From Syngnathus acus (Eukaryota; Chordata; Actinopteri; Syngnathiformes; Syngnathidae), in contig NC_051092.1 in NCBI RefSeq assembly GCF_901709675.1, forward strand, positions 13,864,991 through 13,928,990: DNA of 64,000 nt, written 5' to 3'. Shown one piece after another: positions 1 through 13,701 of the stretch (position 1 is its first letter; every line of letters starts with the position of its first letter). Made by a program: the position numbers and the translations under genes. The notes beneath the pieces are model-generated. The model had not been told where the DNA came from. It was given only the letters and a program-made list of their open reading frames with translations, and did no database searches.

Positions 1-1
1 G

Positions 2-2093
<2,092 letters not shown>

Positions 2094-5000
2094 ATGAGCG
2101 ACGTAGTGGAGAAAACCCTGACAGCTTTGCCAAGCTTGCTGTCTTTCGACTCTCAACCGGGGGCTGCCAAACTGTCCTCCACCTCCAAACTTGGAAGCCT
2201 CATCAGAGGAATCACAGAGCTAACGTCCAAGCATGTGAGTTAATTTTTTGCCAAAGCTACAAACTATAATACAGTTCGTCAAGTATAAGACTATAACATA
2301 CTCTCGTGTAGTATCCAGTGGGACTTAATACTGTAGTTCACTCAGTGATGAATAAATTGACGAGAGTCTGAAAGTCTTGAGTCCTTGTCATTATTTTCGT
2401 TCTGTTCAGGAGGAAGAGAAACTGATTCAACAAGAATTGACTGCAATCAAAGCTCAAGCGTCATCCCCGAACACATCTATGGTTTGTTTGCTTTCCTTGC
2501 ACATTAACAATTCGAGTGCAATGTTGAATTTTGGTGTCATGTCATCAGAGGCAGATGAAGGAGCTCATGGTGCGAGCCATCTACTGTGAAATGTTGGGCT
2601 ATGAGGCTTCCTTCTGCTACATTCATGCCATCAAGTTGGCTCAACAGGGCACTGCATTGGAGAAGAGAGTTGGTATGTGTATTTAAAGGGGGAAAAAGTT
2701 ATTTCTCAATCTTTAAAATATTTGGTCTGTCATTACCAGGATACCTTTCTGTAGCCTTGTTTCTGAATGAAAGTCATGAGCTTCTCCTCCTCCTTGTAAA
2801 CACCGTCTTAAAGGTTAGTTGTGTTTTATTTTTATTTATTTTTTAAATAACGACTTGACTTCTTTAATATAGAAGTAGTCATGTCCGTGCTTTTTATGCA
2901 TTTAGGATCTCCAGAGCACAAACCTCATCGAAGTATGCATGGCTCTAACTATCGTCAGCCAATTGTTCCCCAAAGATATGATACCTGCAATCCTCCCGCT
3001 AGTGGAAGAGAAACTCACTCACCCCAAGTAAGAAATATTTATTTTAAGGTTTGTCATTTATGCTTCCACTGACCCAACATGACCTTTTCACAGAGAAATC
3101 ATTCGACGAAAAGCAGTCCTGGCACTGTACAAATTTTACCTAATCGCACCCAATCAAGTTCAACACATCCATAACAAGTTTCGCAGAGCTTTGTGTGACA
3201 AGGATCCCGGTGTTATGACGGCCTCACTGCACATCTACTTACAGATGATCAAGGTATTTTCTTTCTGTATTCAAGACACTAAAACTTTACTATGAGCTGT
3301 GTGACATGATAAATGGTAAATTGGCTGCGTTTTATCTTCAAACAAAATACACACAGTTTGATATATTGAACATCTGTTCTCCTTTTCCTTTGTTTTGTTT
3401 TCATTTAGGAACACCCGGAAGGTTACAAGGACTTGACAGGCAGTTTTGTCACCATATTAAAGCAAGTGGTGGGTGGAAAACTGCCAATGGATTACAACTA
3501 TCATAGTGTTCCTGCTCCTTGGCTTCAAATTCAGCTACTCAGGATTCTGTCCTTACTTGGGAAAGGTGACTCAAGGTAATCAATCGATCTCAAAGGATTT
3601 GGTTAGCCAACGTTCTGCTTTGACTCCATTTCTTTTTTTTTTGTGTCCGTCACAGTACAAGTGAGATTATATACGAAGTTCTCGACGAGTCCTTACGAAG
3701 AGCTGAAATGAACCACAACATCACTTATGGTGACACATTTGAAATGATAAATAATGAGTTTATAAATGCTGCTTCATGTACTTTTTAATTTCACTTTTAT
3801 CTCCTCGTGTATCTTTCTCTAGCTATATTATACGAATGTGTGAAATGTATTTACACAATTCATCCCAAAAGTGAACTCCTGGAAAAAGCTGCAAAATGTA
3901 TCGGCAACTTTATTCTGTCGCCAAAGATTAACCTGAAATATATAGGTAAGAACAAAAGTTAACCTGGAGTGTTTTTTTTGTAAGTCTTTCTACCTAATGT
4001 TTTGATTCTACAGGCTTAAAAGCGCTCACCTACGTGGTTCAGCAGGATCCTAAACTGGCCTTGCAACATCAGATGACCATCATTGAATGCCTGGATCATC
4101 CTGACCTCATCATCAAGCGTGAGGTGAGACAAATGCTGGTTCAAGTGTGGATTTTCTACGTTATCCATTCTCCTAATGTCTCGCATCTTGTCGGCAAACA
4201 GACACTGGAGTTGCTCTTTAGGATCACAAATGGCAAGAATGTTACTGTCATTGTGGAGAAAATGCTGGGGTTTCTGCGCACCAGTCAAGACGATTACACG
4301 ACCATTGACCTGGTAGGGAAGGTGGCGGAAGTGGCCGAAAAATATCCTTTCATGTTGTGGATGGAAGCAAAAAATTAGGACTGACGCTATCGAATATTTT
4401 TAGAATTGATTATTTTATCTATTTTTCTACCGATTGATGAAATAATCCGATACAAACTTATATTGCAAATCTCTTATTTTAAATTAAGCACAAAAGATGA
4501 ATCAGTCTTCTTATATGAGGGACTACAGAAATCTGAGAAAAAATGTATCTGGAATTGATTTCCTATGAAACATTCCACATATTCACCTGACAACAAGTGG
4601 TTCATTGACACAATGACCTCGGTCTTCTCACTGGGTGGAGACTTGATGCAGCCTGACATCCCCAACAACTTCCTTAAACTGATCTCAGAGGGTAAGACCT
4701 TTTTTTTTTTCTTTGTATTTCATCTTATTAAATGTTTTTTTTCTTCAAATGGTCCAGGGTGTGAGGGCGGGGAGCAAGACCAGATGTTGAGGCTTTTGGC
4801 AGTGGATTCCTATGTGTCTCTGCTCCAGGAAGAGCCTGGGAAGTTGCCTCAGCGCTTTCTCCAGGTCATCAGCTGGGTGAGTGCCATGTATGAGTCACAG
4901 CTAAGTTTGAAATGCTAAATCGTAACATACTTGTGTTTATTTTTCAGGTCCTTGGCGAATATTCTCATTTGAGAGAAGATCTGGAACCCGCTACCGTTGT

Positions 5001-7896
5001 GAGACTACTGGCCAAGCTTTTAGAATTGAAACAGGCCAGCAGTGAAACGAAGAGCTGGGTCCTCTTGGCATTGACGAAGCTTCGTGAGAGCGAGGCAGCT
5101 ATGTCCAAGCTTCGGGGAGTTTCCGAAACGTATAGCAGCTCCATGGACACGGTGCTGAGACAAAGGGCCCAGGAACTGCAGAACCTTCACTTGAATCCTG
5201 AGTTGTGGGCCCGGGTGCTACCTCGAGATGCCTTCATGGAGCCTCTGGAGGTAACATAGTTGTCGTGCGCCTTTCAATGATTAGTTATTAAGAACCAACA
5301 TTTTCTGGGTTGCCAGGTCGATTCATCGTTATCGTTTTTGGATGAATATGTGTCCGAAGCGCTGGCTGCTGGCGCTGCTCCTTACAAGTCTCCGCATCAA
5401 CGTCAGGAAGAGCTTGCTCAGGCAAAAGGTATCGTAAAACTTTAAAATATATGGACTGTGACAGCGTCCGAATCAGTTTGTTTTGGTTCCTTTCTCAGCT
5501 TTAAGCTTGGAGCCCTACGGCCTGTCTCTGCCTATCGGAATGCCCTTGTGCGGTTTAGACGACCGGCAGTCTCCCACCTTGCCCTCAGTGAGCTCCGGTC
5601 TGTCGGGTGACAGTACCGACCCCTCACACAAAGCAGGGTATGTAAACGCAGGTTCTCTTTGTTCAAAATGTTTTTTTTAACTCACTCTAATGATTTGAAA
5701 TTCTGATTTTAATTCATTCTTATATATCTCAAATATACTGTATCAGTACCACAACTCTAAAGTTGGATAAAGTGAAACGGGTGTGGGGAAGAGAGGGCTA
5801 CCTGGCCCAGAGGGAGTCTGTAGAAGAACCTGCCAAGGTCGAAATGCCCAGTCCGGTCCATCCAGCCGGCCAGATCGATGAAATTGGCATCTTGCAGAAC
5901 CCAGCGCCAGCCGTGGATCTAGAAAAACAGCAGCTGGCATCTTCGCTGTTTGTCGGCCTGGGCTCCCAATCGTCTTTGTCCTCGGTGAGATGAGAAACAC
6001 GGAACCTTAATCCCTTTCATTGTTCAGCCCTTCTTTTCAATCATGACTGTATCTCCAAACAGATGGGAAAGTCTGACCTAAAACCCCAGAGGTTGAAGAG
6101 AAAGTCTAAAGATCAGGTCTCGTCCTCAGAGATCAGCAAGCAGACATCCGATTCCATCATTTCTACTCCCAGCAGCGTCGATAACCTGCTGTGTAACATC
6201 CTGCTGGACTCCAACACGGAGCCTGAGCTGTTCTTAACATCATCTAAAGAAATGACTGAAAGTTGTCAAGGCCCCGCCGCTACCAACGGTACCTTCGACG
6301 AAGAGGTGACCGAGTGCGACGTGCAGGGACCTGACCCCAGTCTCAGCGAGGACAACGGTCTAAACGCTACTGGATCTGTTGAGACGGATGAACCAGCAGG
6401 AATGAAAGACTTGTGTCTCACTTCATATCTCCCTGCTGACTGCATTGGAGTGACGCATTCCAAAGTCACTCCTCTGTGTTCTAGCCACGGCGTGGATCTC
6501 TCCGCCTGCCATGTGCTCAAAGACGACGCTTTGGTATTGCTTGTTTTGATTTGCAACTCCTCCAACTCTGATGTGCAACACTTACTTGTGCAGTTGGCTT
6601 CAGATGATGTTGAGGTAAATAATTAGCTCTCCTTGATACGTTCCAACATTGATGATTGAACTGTTATATTCAAGACGGCTACTATTGTTCTTGAAGCGTG
6701 AACATTCTCTGTGAAGAAGCAATTTCAATCCTTACACTAGACAGAAATAACTATAGCTCAAGTCCACTAGCTTAATGCTAACACATATTTGGAAAAGCAA
6801 TAGGTGTGCCAACAAATAGCATTTATGTGGTAATGTTATTAAGGAAGAGATATTTGAACACAAAACGGTGCAGCAATATACGTCGGCAGACAAAATAACA
6901 ATCCTCACAGACATATATTCTTTATCTTCAGCAAAAAATTGACTACTGAGTCACTTATAGTAGTTGAGTGAAAATAATATTTGTGCATTATTCTGCTCCC
7001 GACGTACACTAGGAGGAGCTCTTGTAAGACTGGAACAGCTTTCAAGAAATATTTTGTTTACCTCTCCTAATCTGATGTCTTTTTTTATTTTTTATTGCAT
7101 TGCGTCCTCAAAGGTGTCTAGTATCTCCGAAAGTCCAGTTGAAGAGTTGAGGTGCCATCAGGTGGAAGTGTGTCAGCACTCCGTTACTGCCAAGAGGCCT
7201 TCTGTTCATCTTCAAGTATCCGGCCAGGTTTCTTTCCACCTGTCTGACGGGACTCCTGAGACAACCCATTTCTCATACAATCTGCCGCTTTCCTCCTTCA
7301 TCAGGTGAAATGTTTGCTACCATGCGCAATCATTGGATTATTTGCTGCTGATTTTAGTCTGACTCATTCGTTTTGTGCTCAGGCCTTTGGCACTGTCCAC
7401 CGAGGAGTACGGCACAATGTGGCTTGCCTTCTCGCATGATACAAAGCAGAACCTGGCGCTCGTTCCCGACGTCCAGGATCCTCTGAGAGCGACACTTGAT
7501 GTGCTGGAGAGGAAACTTCGTCTTCATGTGGTGGCCATCATAGGTAAAAAACATCAGTTTAGCACAGTTTGTAACTTACAATATATATGAAAATATTTCT
7601 CTCTCTAATCTTTCACTTGATTTGATGGGTGGGCAGGCACCCAAACCAGCTTTTTGTGTACTAACAATATTCTTAAATCGATGAGTCAGTTTTGCTTCCA
7701 GTAACCCCCCACCTTCTTTTTTGTGCTCCCTGCAGGAATAGAAGGAATTGCAGCTTGCCAAGTCCTCCGTGACCAACCATGTTTGATGCACTGTCGGGTG
7801 CATAGCGGCACACTAGCCGTGTGGTTGCGTTCTCCAATCCCAGACCTGCCCGACTGCCTGCTCTATCACTGTCAGAGAGCTTTACAGGAACTTTGA
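2094..7896 (+). CDS. ap4e1: AP-4 adaptor complex subunit epsilon-1
   Basis: Large subunit of the AP-4 coat, which sorts cargo such as ATG9 at the trans-Golgi network. Twenty-one coding exons: 2094-2234, 2410-2481, 2549-2672, 2740-2813, 2906-3027, 3094-3253, 3409-3575, 3656-3729, 3823-3945, 4014-4123, 4202-4341, 4579-4691, 4758-4876, 4948-5250, 5317-5428, 5499-5637, 5747-5984, 6063-6614, 7114-7304, 7383-7543, 7736-7896. They join in frame to about 1131 residues, close to the family length (~1137). The start MSDVVEKTLTALPSL and the motifs EEEKLIQQEL, NEIMLGY-like CEMLGYE, KDLQSTNL and APNQVQHIH mark the adaptin trunk (about residues 1-600). A Ser-rich hinge and a C-terminal ear follow. The intron at 4342-4578 is AT-AC type and interrupts codon 436. 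AATAAA at 8814-8819 is a likely poly(A) signal. It converges on cyp19a1b. Confidence 0.96.
4342..4578 (+). other. ap4e1: U12-type AT-AC intron in ap4e1
   Basis: The 237-nt intron starts ATATCCTTTC, an exact match to the minor-spliceosome AT-AC 5' splice site, and ends TTCCAC. A TTCCTATGA stretch (4560-4568) lies about 10 nt before the 3' end, where a U12 branch site is expected. Splicing here joins GAA AA to A TAT TCA CCT and gives the conserved EKY-SPDN adaptin sequence. No GT-AG choice nearby restores the frame, and reading through hits TAG at 4376-4378. Confidence 0.85.
6765..6960. repeat. Dispersed repeat copy in ap4e1 intron
   Basis: This part of the ap4e1 intron shares blocks with 51440-51600: CTAGCTTAATGCTAACA, then GATATTTGAACACAAA-CGGTGCAGCAA, then an AAAATAACA stretch. 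The order and orientation are the same, with indels between blocks, so it is an old interspersed repeat family. I see no coding capacity and could not define ends or target-site duplications. Confidence 0.55.
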
Positions 7897-9265
7897 GCTA
7901 CTGAGCTGCATCAGCTCTGCACCAGAGGAAAGCAGCATAGAACAAAAAGGGAGTATTTCATGGCTGATATCGCCATCACATCCACCTTAAAGTCACTGGA
8001 CAAAACATTCGGTACTCTTTCTTAATATACAGAAATGAGAATCTTTTAATTCCAATATTTATGGAGGTATGGAGCGTCGTACGTACATCTTCAATTTGAA
8101 TCTTTACAGATAAAATTTTTCGAAGAAGATCTGGATTAAAAAGAATTGAACAATCAGAATAACAAAAAAAGGATGAGTCCATCAATGCTGAATACTTGAA
8201 AAGGAAAGAAATCACTTGCTTGTATTGTTAGCGTTTATTAAAAATGCTGGAGTATTGTTTGCTAGCAGTGCGTCTTAAAATGTGCTGCAGTTTTTGAAGG
8301 AAAATCCAACACTCAATTTGTTCAGTGGAGCACATCACTACTGAAGTTGTGACAAACTGATTCAAATGTTATGTCTTAAATCTAGTGATGATGACTTTGT
8401 ATTATGAGTTTATTTTCCATTTGTCATGTCTTCTTTTAATCTATGCACTCACCTTTTGTGGCTTTTATTTGGGTGAGACGTTGATGATAGCAATTCTTAT
8501 ATTTTTGTATTCAAGCAGTGTTGAAGAAACTTATTTATTGCTTTTATATGCTCGCTGAATTTGTTTTTTAGATTAGTTTAATTCATAATGAAAAGAAACT
8601 TTAGTGTTTTGTTCATTTGCATCGTGCCAGATCCAGTCAGCCTTTTTAATTTAGTACAAACAGAGGGAAAATATTATTTGATTCTGTTGTTGCTTTTGAA
8701 GTGTCCAAAGCAAAACATAAACCCAAAGCCTTATGTCTTAAAGCCAAGTTTGATTTGTGCCTGTGGTGCAGAAGGAAGTGGTAGTTCAGATTGATGCAAA
8801 TAGACTAACTTTCAATAAATTCATCATGTCCAACATGATACTAATGTCATCATTTGACTGTATGCCATATCCTGACATTTTTGCCGTAGAGACCAAAACT
8901 AATGTAAAAATGCTGCGGAGCAATCAATGTATTCAAGTTAGGTGCACTTAGCAAGGGGCGACGCAAGATGGCCGCCAGTGGCTTCATTTTTCTCACTACG
9001 ACAAGTAAGCTGCATTGTTAGTCTAGTCATATAGTCTGAAATGACACAAAATCAGTCATGGCTGACAATCACCTCTTCACCTTTTGTCTCTAAAGATGAA
9101 CATGTGCTGCTAAGTGAGGTCTGCCATCTAGTGGTGAATGCTGTTATTACAACTTAAAACAACAGGTATAGTAGGTGATGCGGTTTACTATTGTTCCCTT
9201 TTACAGACCGTACCATTTGTTTGTAAAAGCCTATGATTGCAAATTTTGCCAATATGCCCTTCAAA
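7897..9265. other. Convergent 3' region between ap4e1 and cyp19a1b
   Basis: No gene. It holds the ap4e1 3'UTR (poly(A) signal candidate 8814-8819) and, read on the minus strand, several AATAAA motifs (plus-strand TTTATT near 8232, 8407 and 8532) that could end cyp19a1b. The two transcripts may therefore overlap tail to tail. The remainder is AT-rich, with no repeat I can name. Confidence 0.4.
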
Positions 9266-12200
9266 TCACTTTTTTTCAGACAATGCAAGTAAGTAATCTG
9301 AACCGACGGTGTCGGTGTGGAAAGCATAAGCACGTTGCGTTGTTCTCGGGATGAAGCGCATGGTCAGGCTGTGCTCATCTTCCACCGGCTGCTGCGACAG
9401 GTCGTTGGTCTGCCTGATGCTGTTGACGGTGCAACCTTGGCGCGGACACACGCTGAAACGAGACAGGAGAGTCACCAGGACGGCCTTCATCATCACCATG
9501 GCGATGTGCTTGCCCACGCAGGAGCGAGGCCCGCATCCGAACGGCTGGAAGAAACGTTTGGGAACCTGCAAAGAGAGACATCATGATAAGGTTGAACCTT
9601 GAGGGTTTTTTTTAAGAGTGTGGCCGGACGTACCGTTTTATCAAAATTGTGGAGATTGAACTCTTTGGGTTTTGGAAAAAATTCCGTCTTATGCATGAGA
9701 CCAGTGTTGAGAATGATGTTTGTTCCTTTTTTAACACTGATGCCTTCAATTATGTCATCTTCCAGAGCTTTGCGCATGGTGAAGTCAACCACCGGGTGAT
9801 ACCTCAGTGACTCATTGATGAAAATCTCCAGCACCTTTAGATGCTCGTAATCCACATTTTCTGCTCCACTTTCACCTGCAACAGCAATGATAAAATGTGA
9901 GGCCACACAGTAACTGTAAGTCCCTACTGAAGACTGATCAAATTTTTCAACGTACTGATGACGGCGTCCATCTCCTCTACCAGGCTGTGCTCGGTGTCTG
10001 GGTTCTGTTTGAGCAGCATCAGCATGAAGAAGAGGCTTATAGAAAGAGTGTCAGGAGCAGCAATCACCATCTCCAGCACGCACTGCCTCACGTCGTCGCC
10101 AGACAGCTCACCGTGGTTCTGTTCAGTCACATCAGATTGGGTTAGTGTGTTGTTGTTGTTTTTTTAACAGGATAAAAAAAACACCAGTACTCCACTACTG
10201 TAATGTCTGCTATCCTTCCAATTATTTATGTAAGATGTTTGGGATTTTGGTGAGCTACAACCTATCCCAGCTGACCTTGGGCAAAAGGAATGAATGGAAA
10301 TTGAAAGAGTGCAGGCCTAATGACAGCATTGCCACTGACAAATGAACAAGTCACCTGAGCAAAAATAAGCTCAGTTGCAAAGTCAAGCTCGTCATCCAGC
10401 TTCTCGGATTCTCGAATGGTCTTTCTTTTGAAATCAAGAAGCATCTCCATTGCGTCTTGAAGCTCCTGGCTGGTGATAGAAAAAAGCAACACAATAATCA
10501 AGTGCCTAAGAATAGTCTGCTCTTATGTACCACATATGGCTAATCAATGGGTTGGAACATTTGTTTGTTTGTATTGTGTGATTGCATCATACGCTGCTTT
10601 TTTATGTTTATTGCACAGCCATCCAATTTTGAAGAATATATTCGGCTTGATTAGAACCGCTTGCCAAGTCTTGAAATAGTTATGGATTTTCAGCAGCAAG
10701 TCCGTCTCTGAAATACAGGGAAGAACATTTGGATTGGAGCTTTGACAATCAGCTCTATAAAAAAAAAAATCTCATCTGACCATTGAGTGGCACCCTGAGG
10801 AACAGTTTGTTAGCGATGTCCACCACGATGGCTCTAAGCAGATTGAGAGCATCCACGTGTCCCGACCGGTCTGTCATGTCCTGGAGGTGATCCAAATGTT
10901 CTGCTGTGGAATTCATACATATTGATGCTGTCCTCGTAAGTCCTGGTCCTGACAGGGCTGTCAATTCATAACATGTAAAAGCTTAGACATGTTAAATGGG
11001 ATATGTCCATGTGCTTAGATTTTATTTTATGTGCTGACACAGAATGAAAAATAATTTTGAATTTAAACAATTAGACAACTTTACAGTAGTTTTGAAAGTC
11101 TTCTCTTCCCCCCCCCCCTCATGACTACATTATACTGCCTCCCAGTGGCCAAGTCGTGCATACCAGAAGGCAATGTAGTCAATTAATCATGATTCACAAA
11201 CTATTTAATTCTTTCCATTCTTTTCAGTTATCTATATTATTTTTCCATTTCAACACAGTCACCAGATTTTTGGCTGAATTTAAAACATGCTTTGCCTCAG
11301 TAATTGAGCGTCACCTCACAAAAGAAAATAACGCAATCTATCTAACACACAAACGGACAAAGAATTCCTTACCTTTCAAAAAATAACTCCTGACTTTTTT
11401 CCAGAGTTCCACATCGCTGTTAAAAATGATTCCCCTCCTTTCCATCCCAATACACGCCAAGCCGTTTCTACTCCCAAATCGGGCCACGTAGTGATCGCTC
11501 CTCAGGACATGATAAACCGCAGAGGACCTGGAAGAGAACTTTGAGTGATTGCACAATCGTGTACTTTTTTTTTGGACATCATTGGGACTTGCCTGCTGAT
11601 AATGAGGGTCTCCTCACTGTCAATCCACACCCGTACAATGCTGCCGTATTTGTTGTTATAGTAGTTGCTCGCCGTTCCAATGCCCGTCCAGATAAACCGA
11701 GCATAGGAAAGAACCGGACCGAGTCCTGCCATAAAAGACGGACCTGACGGAAGAAAAGGGAAATAATGTCTCAATTTTATTTTGGGTGTAATTCCACTGT
11801 CAACCACTAGACACTTTAGTTTGACGTGGTGTAAATTTGTAAGAAGAATGTAAAGTATTTCAGCTCAGATTAGTTTGACTGAAAATTAATTAATTAAAGT
11901 CCCAATGATCGTCACACACACACCTGGGTGTGGTGAAATTTGTCCTCTGCATTTAACCCATCCCCGTGTGATTTTAATCCATCCCCTGGGGGAGAGGGGA
12001 GCAGTGAGCAGCAGCGGTGCCGCGCTCGGGAATCAGTTGGTGATCAAACCCCCCAATTCCAACCCTTAATGCTGAGTGCCAAGCAGGGAGGCAATGGGTC
12101 CCATTTTTATAGTCTTTGGTATGACCCGGCCGGGGTTTGAACCCACAACCTTCCAGTCTCAGGGCGGACACTCTACCACTAGGCCACTGAGCTGGTTGGA

Positions 12201-12647
12201 AGGTTGTCAAATGTGAAAATCCTTTTTGATTCTGCTTTTTATGTTGGGAGTAAGTGACAACTCTTTTATAATCTGCATCTTTGAGCATGATTGTTGATGT
12301 GTTAACTTCAAAGTAAACTTTTTTTAATTGTGAAAAAATGGTAAGGGATTACTGCAACATAGTACAATATTTTTTGTGTTATCTGTTTCTCTCAATATAA
12401 CGTCTACATTTGTTTTTATTATTTCGAAAGTGTGTTTTATGATTTTTTTTTTAATTAATGTCCCGCTATGAATGTTACACAAACATGCCTTATGTCAAAG
12501 TGCACATACATTACCTGGTATGTTTGACCAGTGTGTCCATTCCCAGGCGGTGAGAACCAGTAACAACAGAAAAAGCAGTAAAGCAACAGTGTCCGACAAT
12601 GGGTAAGGCACCGTGTGGCCGATGGTGAGCACCTCCAGCAGTGACAT
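9266..12647 (-). CDS. cyp19a1b: Cytochrome P450 aromatase, brain type
   Basis: ER-membrane P450 that converts androgens to oestrogens. Nine coding exons on the minus strand: 12647-12515, 11743-11593, 11527-11373, 10957-10781, 10707-10593, 10469-10355, 10118-9956, 9875-9634, 9565-9266. They join in frame to 516 residues. Residues ~20-35 form a Leu-rich membrane anchor. The I-helix reads [12 protein letters not shown] with D305-T306. The heme loop is [13 protein letters not shown] with ligand C433, followed by KHIAMVMMK. Wording such as [34 protein letters not shown] and [11 protein letters not shown] resembles the teleost brain (b) form more than the ovarian (a) form. The upstream ERE and TATA box agree with this. 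Intron 11592-11528 starts GC rather than GT. The tail after QQPVE runs on for about 35 residues, somewhat long. Start codon 12647 follows a probable acceptor ending ...TTAG near 12656. Confidence 0.95.
11895..12195 (-). mobile_element. tRNA-derived SINE in cyp19a1b intron
   Basis: Reading on the minus strand from 12195: CCAGCTCAGTGGCCTAGTGG (A-box region) and GGTTCAAACCCC (B box) form the tRNA-like head. An unrelated body follows, including a GCAGAGGACAAATTTCACC block, then a TG-rich stretch and ACGATCATTGGGACTTTAA at the 3' end. A second copy of the same family lies at 40006-40308 on the plus strand, in the same order throughout. No clear target-site duplication was found, and it lies within the intron 12514-11744. 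Confidence 0.85.
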
Positions 12648-12969
12648 GATTGTGCCTAATGTTTTGAACACAAAGGATCAAACAGCTATGATTCATATTT
12701 TAACACAAACACTGTCATCTAATGTCACAATGATGCCCTTATCTGTTTTTTTTTTGGTTCTGTATAAAATCACATATCAGAAAAAAAATCCCATTTTAAT
12801 AGTTACAATTTAAAATTCTAACTTTGTTACAAGATAATTCTTAAAAACAAAAACAAATTCTTAGTTATACATTTTGTTAAATTGGTTCAAATCAACCCTA
12901 TTTTGTATTTTTTCTCTTTTAATGTAATCAAATTTATAAAACAATTCTTATGGAAGTCGCCTTTCTCAC

Positions 12970-13015
12970 CTTTGTGCTCCACTGATGTTGCTGTCAGGTT
13001 GGAGTGCTGTCTGAG
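12970..13015 (-). promoter_or_regulatory. cyp19a1b: Probable untranslated first exon of cyp19a1b
   Basis: On the minus strand a consensus donor, CACAAAG|GTGAGAAAG, lies at 12970/12969, about 45 nt downstream of the expected start site set by the TATA box at 13046-13041. An acceptor-like CATTAG just before the coding exon (about 12656) would receive it. Fish brain aromatase genes are known to use a non-coding first exon. The 5' end is inferred from the TATA position only. Confidence 0.55.
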
Positions 13016-13040
13016 AGGATGGAGTGCTTCCTTCGTTAGT

Positions 13041-13046
13041 TTTATA
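13041..13046 (-). promoter_or_regulatory. cyp19a1b: TATA box of cyp19a1b
   Basis: The minus strand reads GTCTTATAAAAC, a good TATAAA match, placing initiation near 13010-13016. A splice donor follows about 45 nt downstream, which fits a short 5' exon. Confidence 0.6.
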
Positions 13047-13396
13047 AGACGAGCTCCTTACTCTAGCAACACAAATCACTGAGGTTTAAGAGTTTCTAAA
13101 TCCTTTATTTTATTTTTTTAAAGGCCTTGAAGTTCGTCTTGGTTGCCTAGAAACACGAGCACTTTGGCTTCCCAAGTACTACTGCCCCCTCAGAGCACAT
13201 CTGAACCACAAACAATCTCACAAAGAACCCGCCCCGCCACTGAAATGCTTTTATTAATAAGGATGAAAAAGCGAAGTGCTTGAACTCGTCTTCATGTGTC
13301 CTTGCTGCACATTGAGTGTTGTTTGAAAGGAAGAAAGAAAGCCTGCTTCCCAAATCGTTAGCGTGAGGAGGCTTTTCAGGGGAACTTAATTAGCTG

Positions 13397-13409
13397 GGTC
13401 AGACTGACC
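13397..13409. promoter_or_regulatory. cyp19a1b: Perfect palindromic oestrogen response element
   Basis: GGTCA-GAC-TGACC is a full consensus ERE (two inverted half-sites, 3-nt spacer). On the minus strand it extends to AGGTCA on one side. It sits about 0.38 kb upstream of the predicted cyp19a1b start. The zebrafish cyp19a1b promoter has a functional ERE at a comparable distance, which drives oestrogen autoinduction in radial glia. Function here is inferred. Confidence 0.75.
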
Positions 13410-13701
13410 TGTGTCAAAGGGAGCGAGGATTTAACTGTTCCAGAAAGAGAATAAAGGCAAATAATGAGTAATAATTCAGTCCATGCTGCTGACGCTGTGT
13501 AGGGAGGACAGAAAATAATAGCTGAATATGTTAAGCAGATGAATGAAGGAGAGAATTATTGTGGATTTTGGAGACATCATTCATGCTCGGTGGCCATGAA
13601 CACTTGCTCTTGATCAATATATTGTAATGCTTCCCAAGGTTGCCAAGTTGGCCCAAAGTCTTCCTCTGCTTGTTGAGGTAGACTGAATGAATAGTTGGAA
13701 T

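Noticed and set aside
4565-4691. ORF beginning MKHSTYSPDNK taken as an alternative ap4e1 start
   Set aside because: The ATG lies in the AT-AC intron; adaptin homology begins only at YSPDN, exactly at the U12 3' splice site.
9317-9602. Plus-strand ORFs across the last cyp19a1b exon
   Set aside because: Mirror frames of the minus-strand heme-binding exon.
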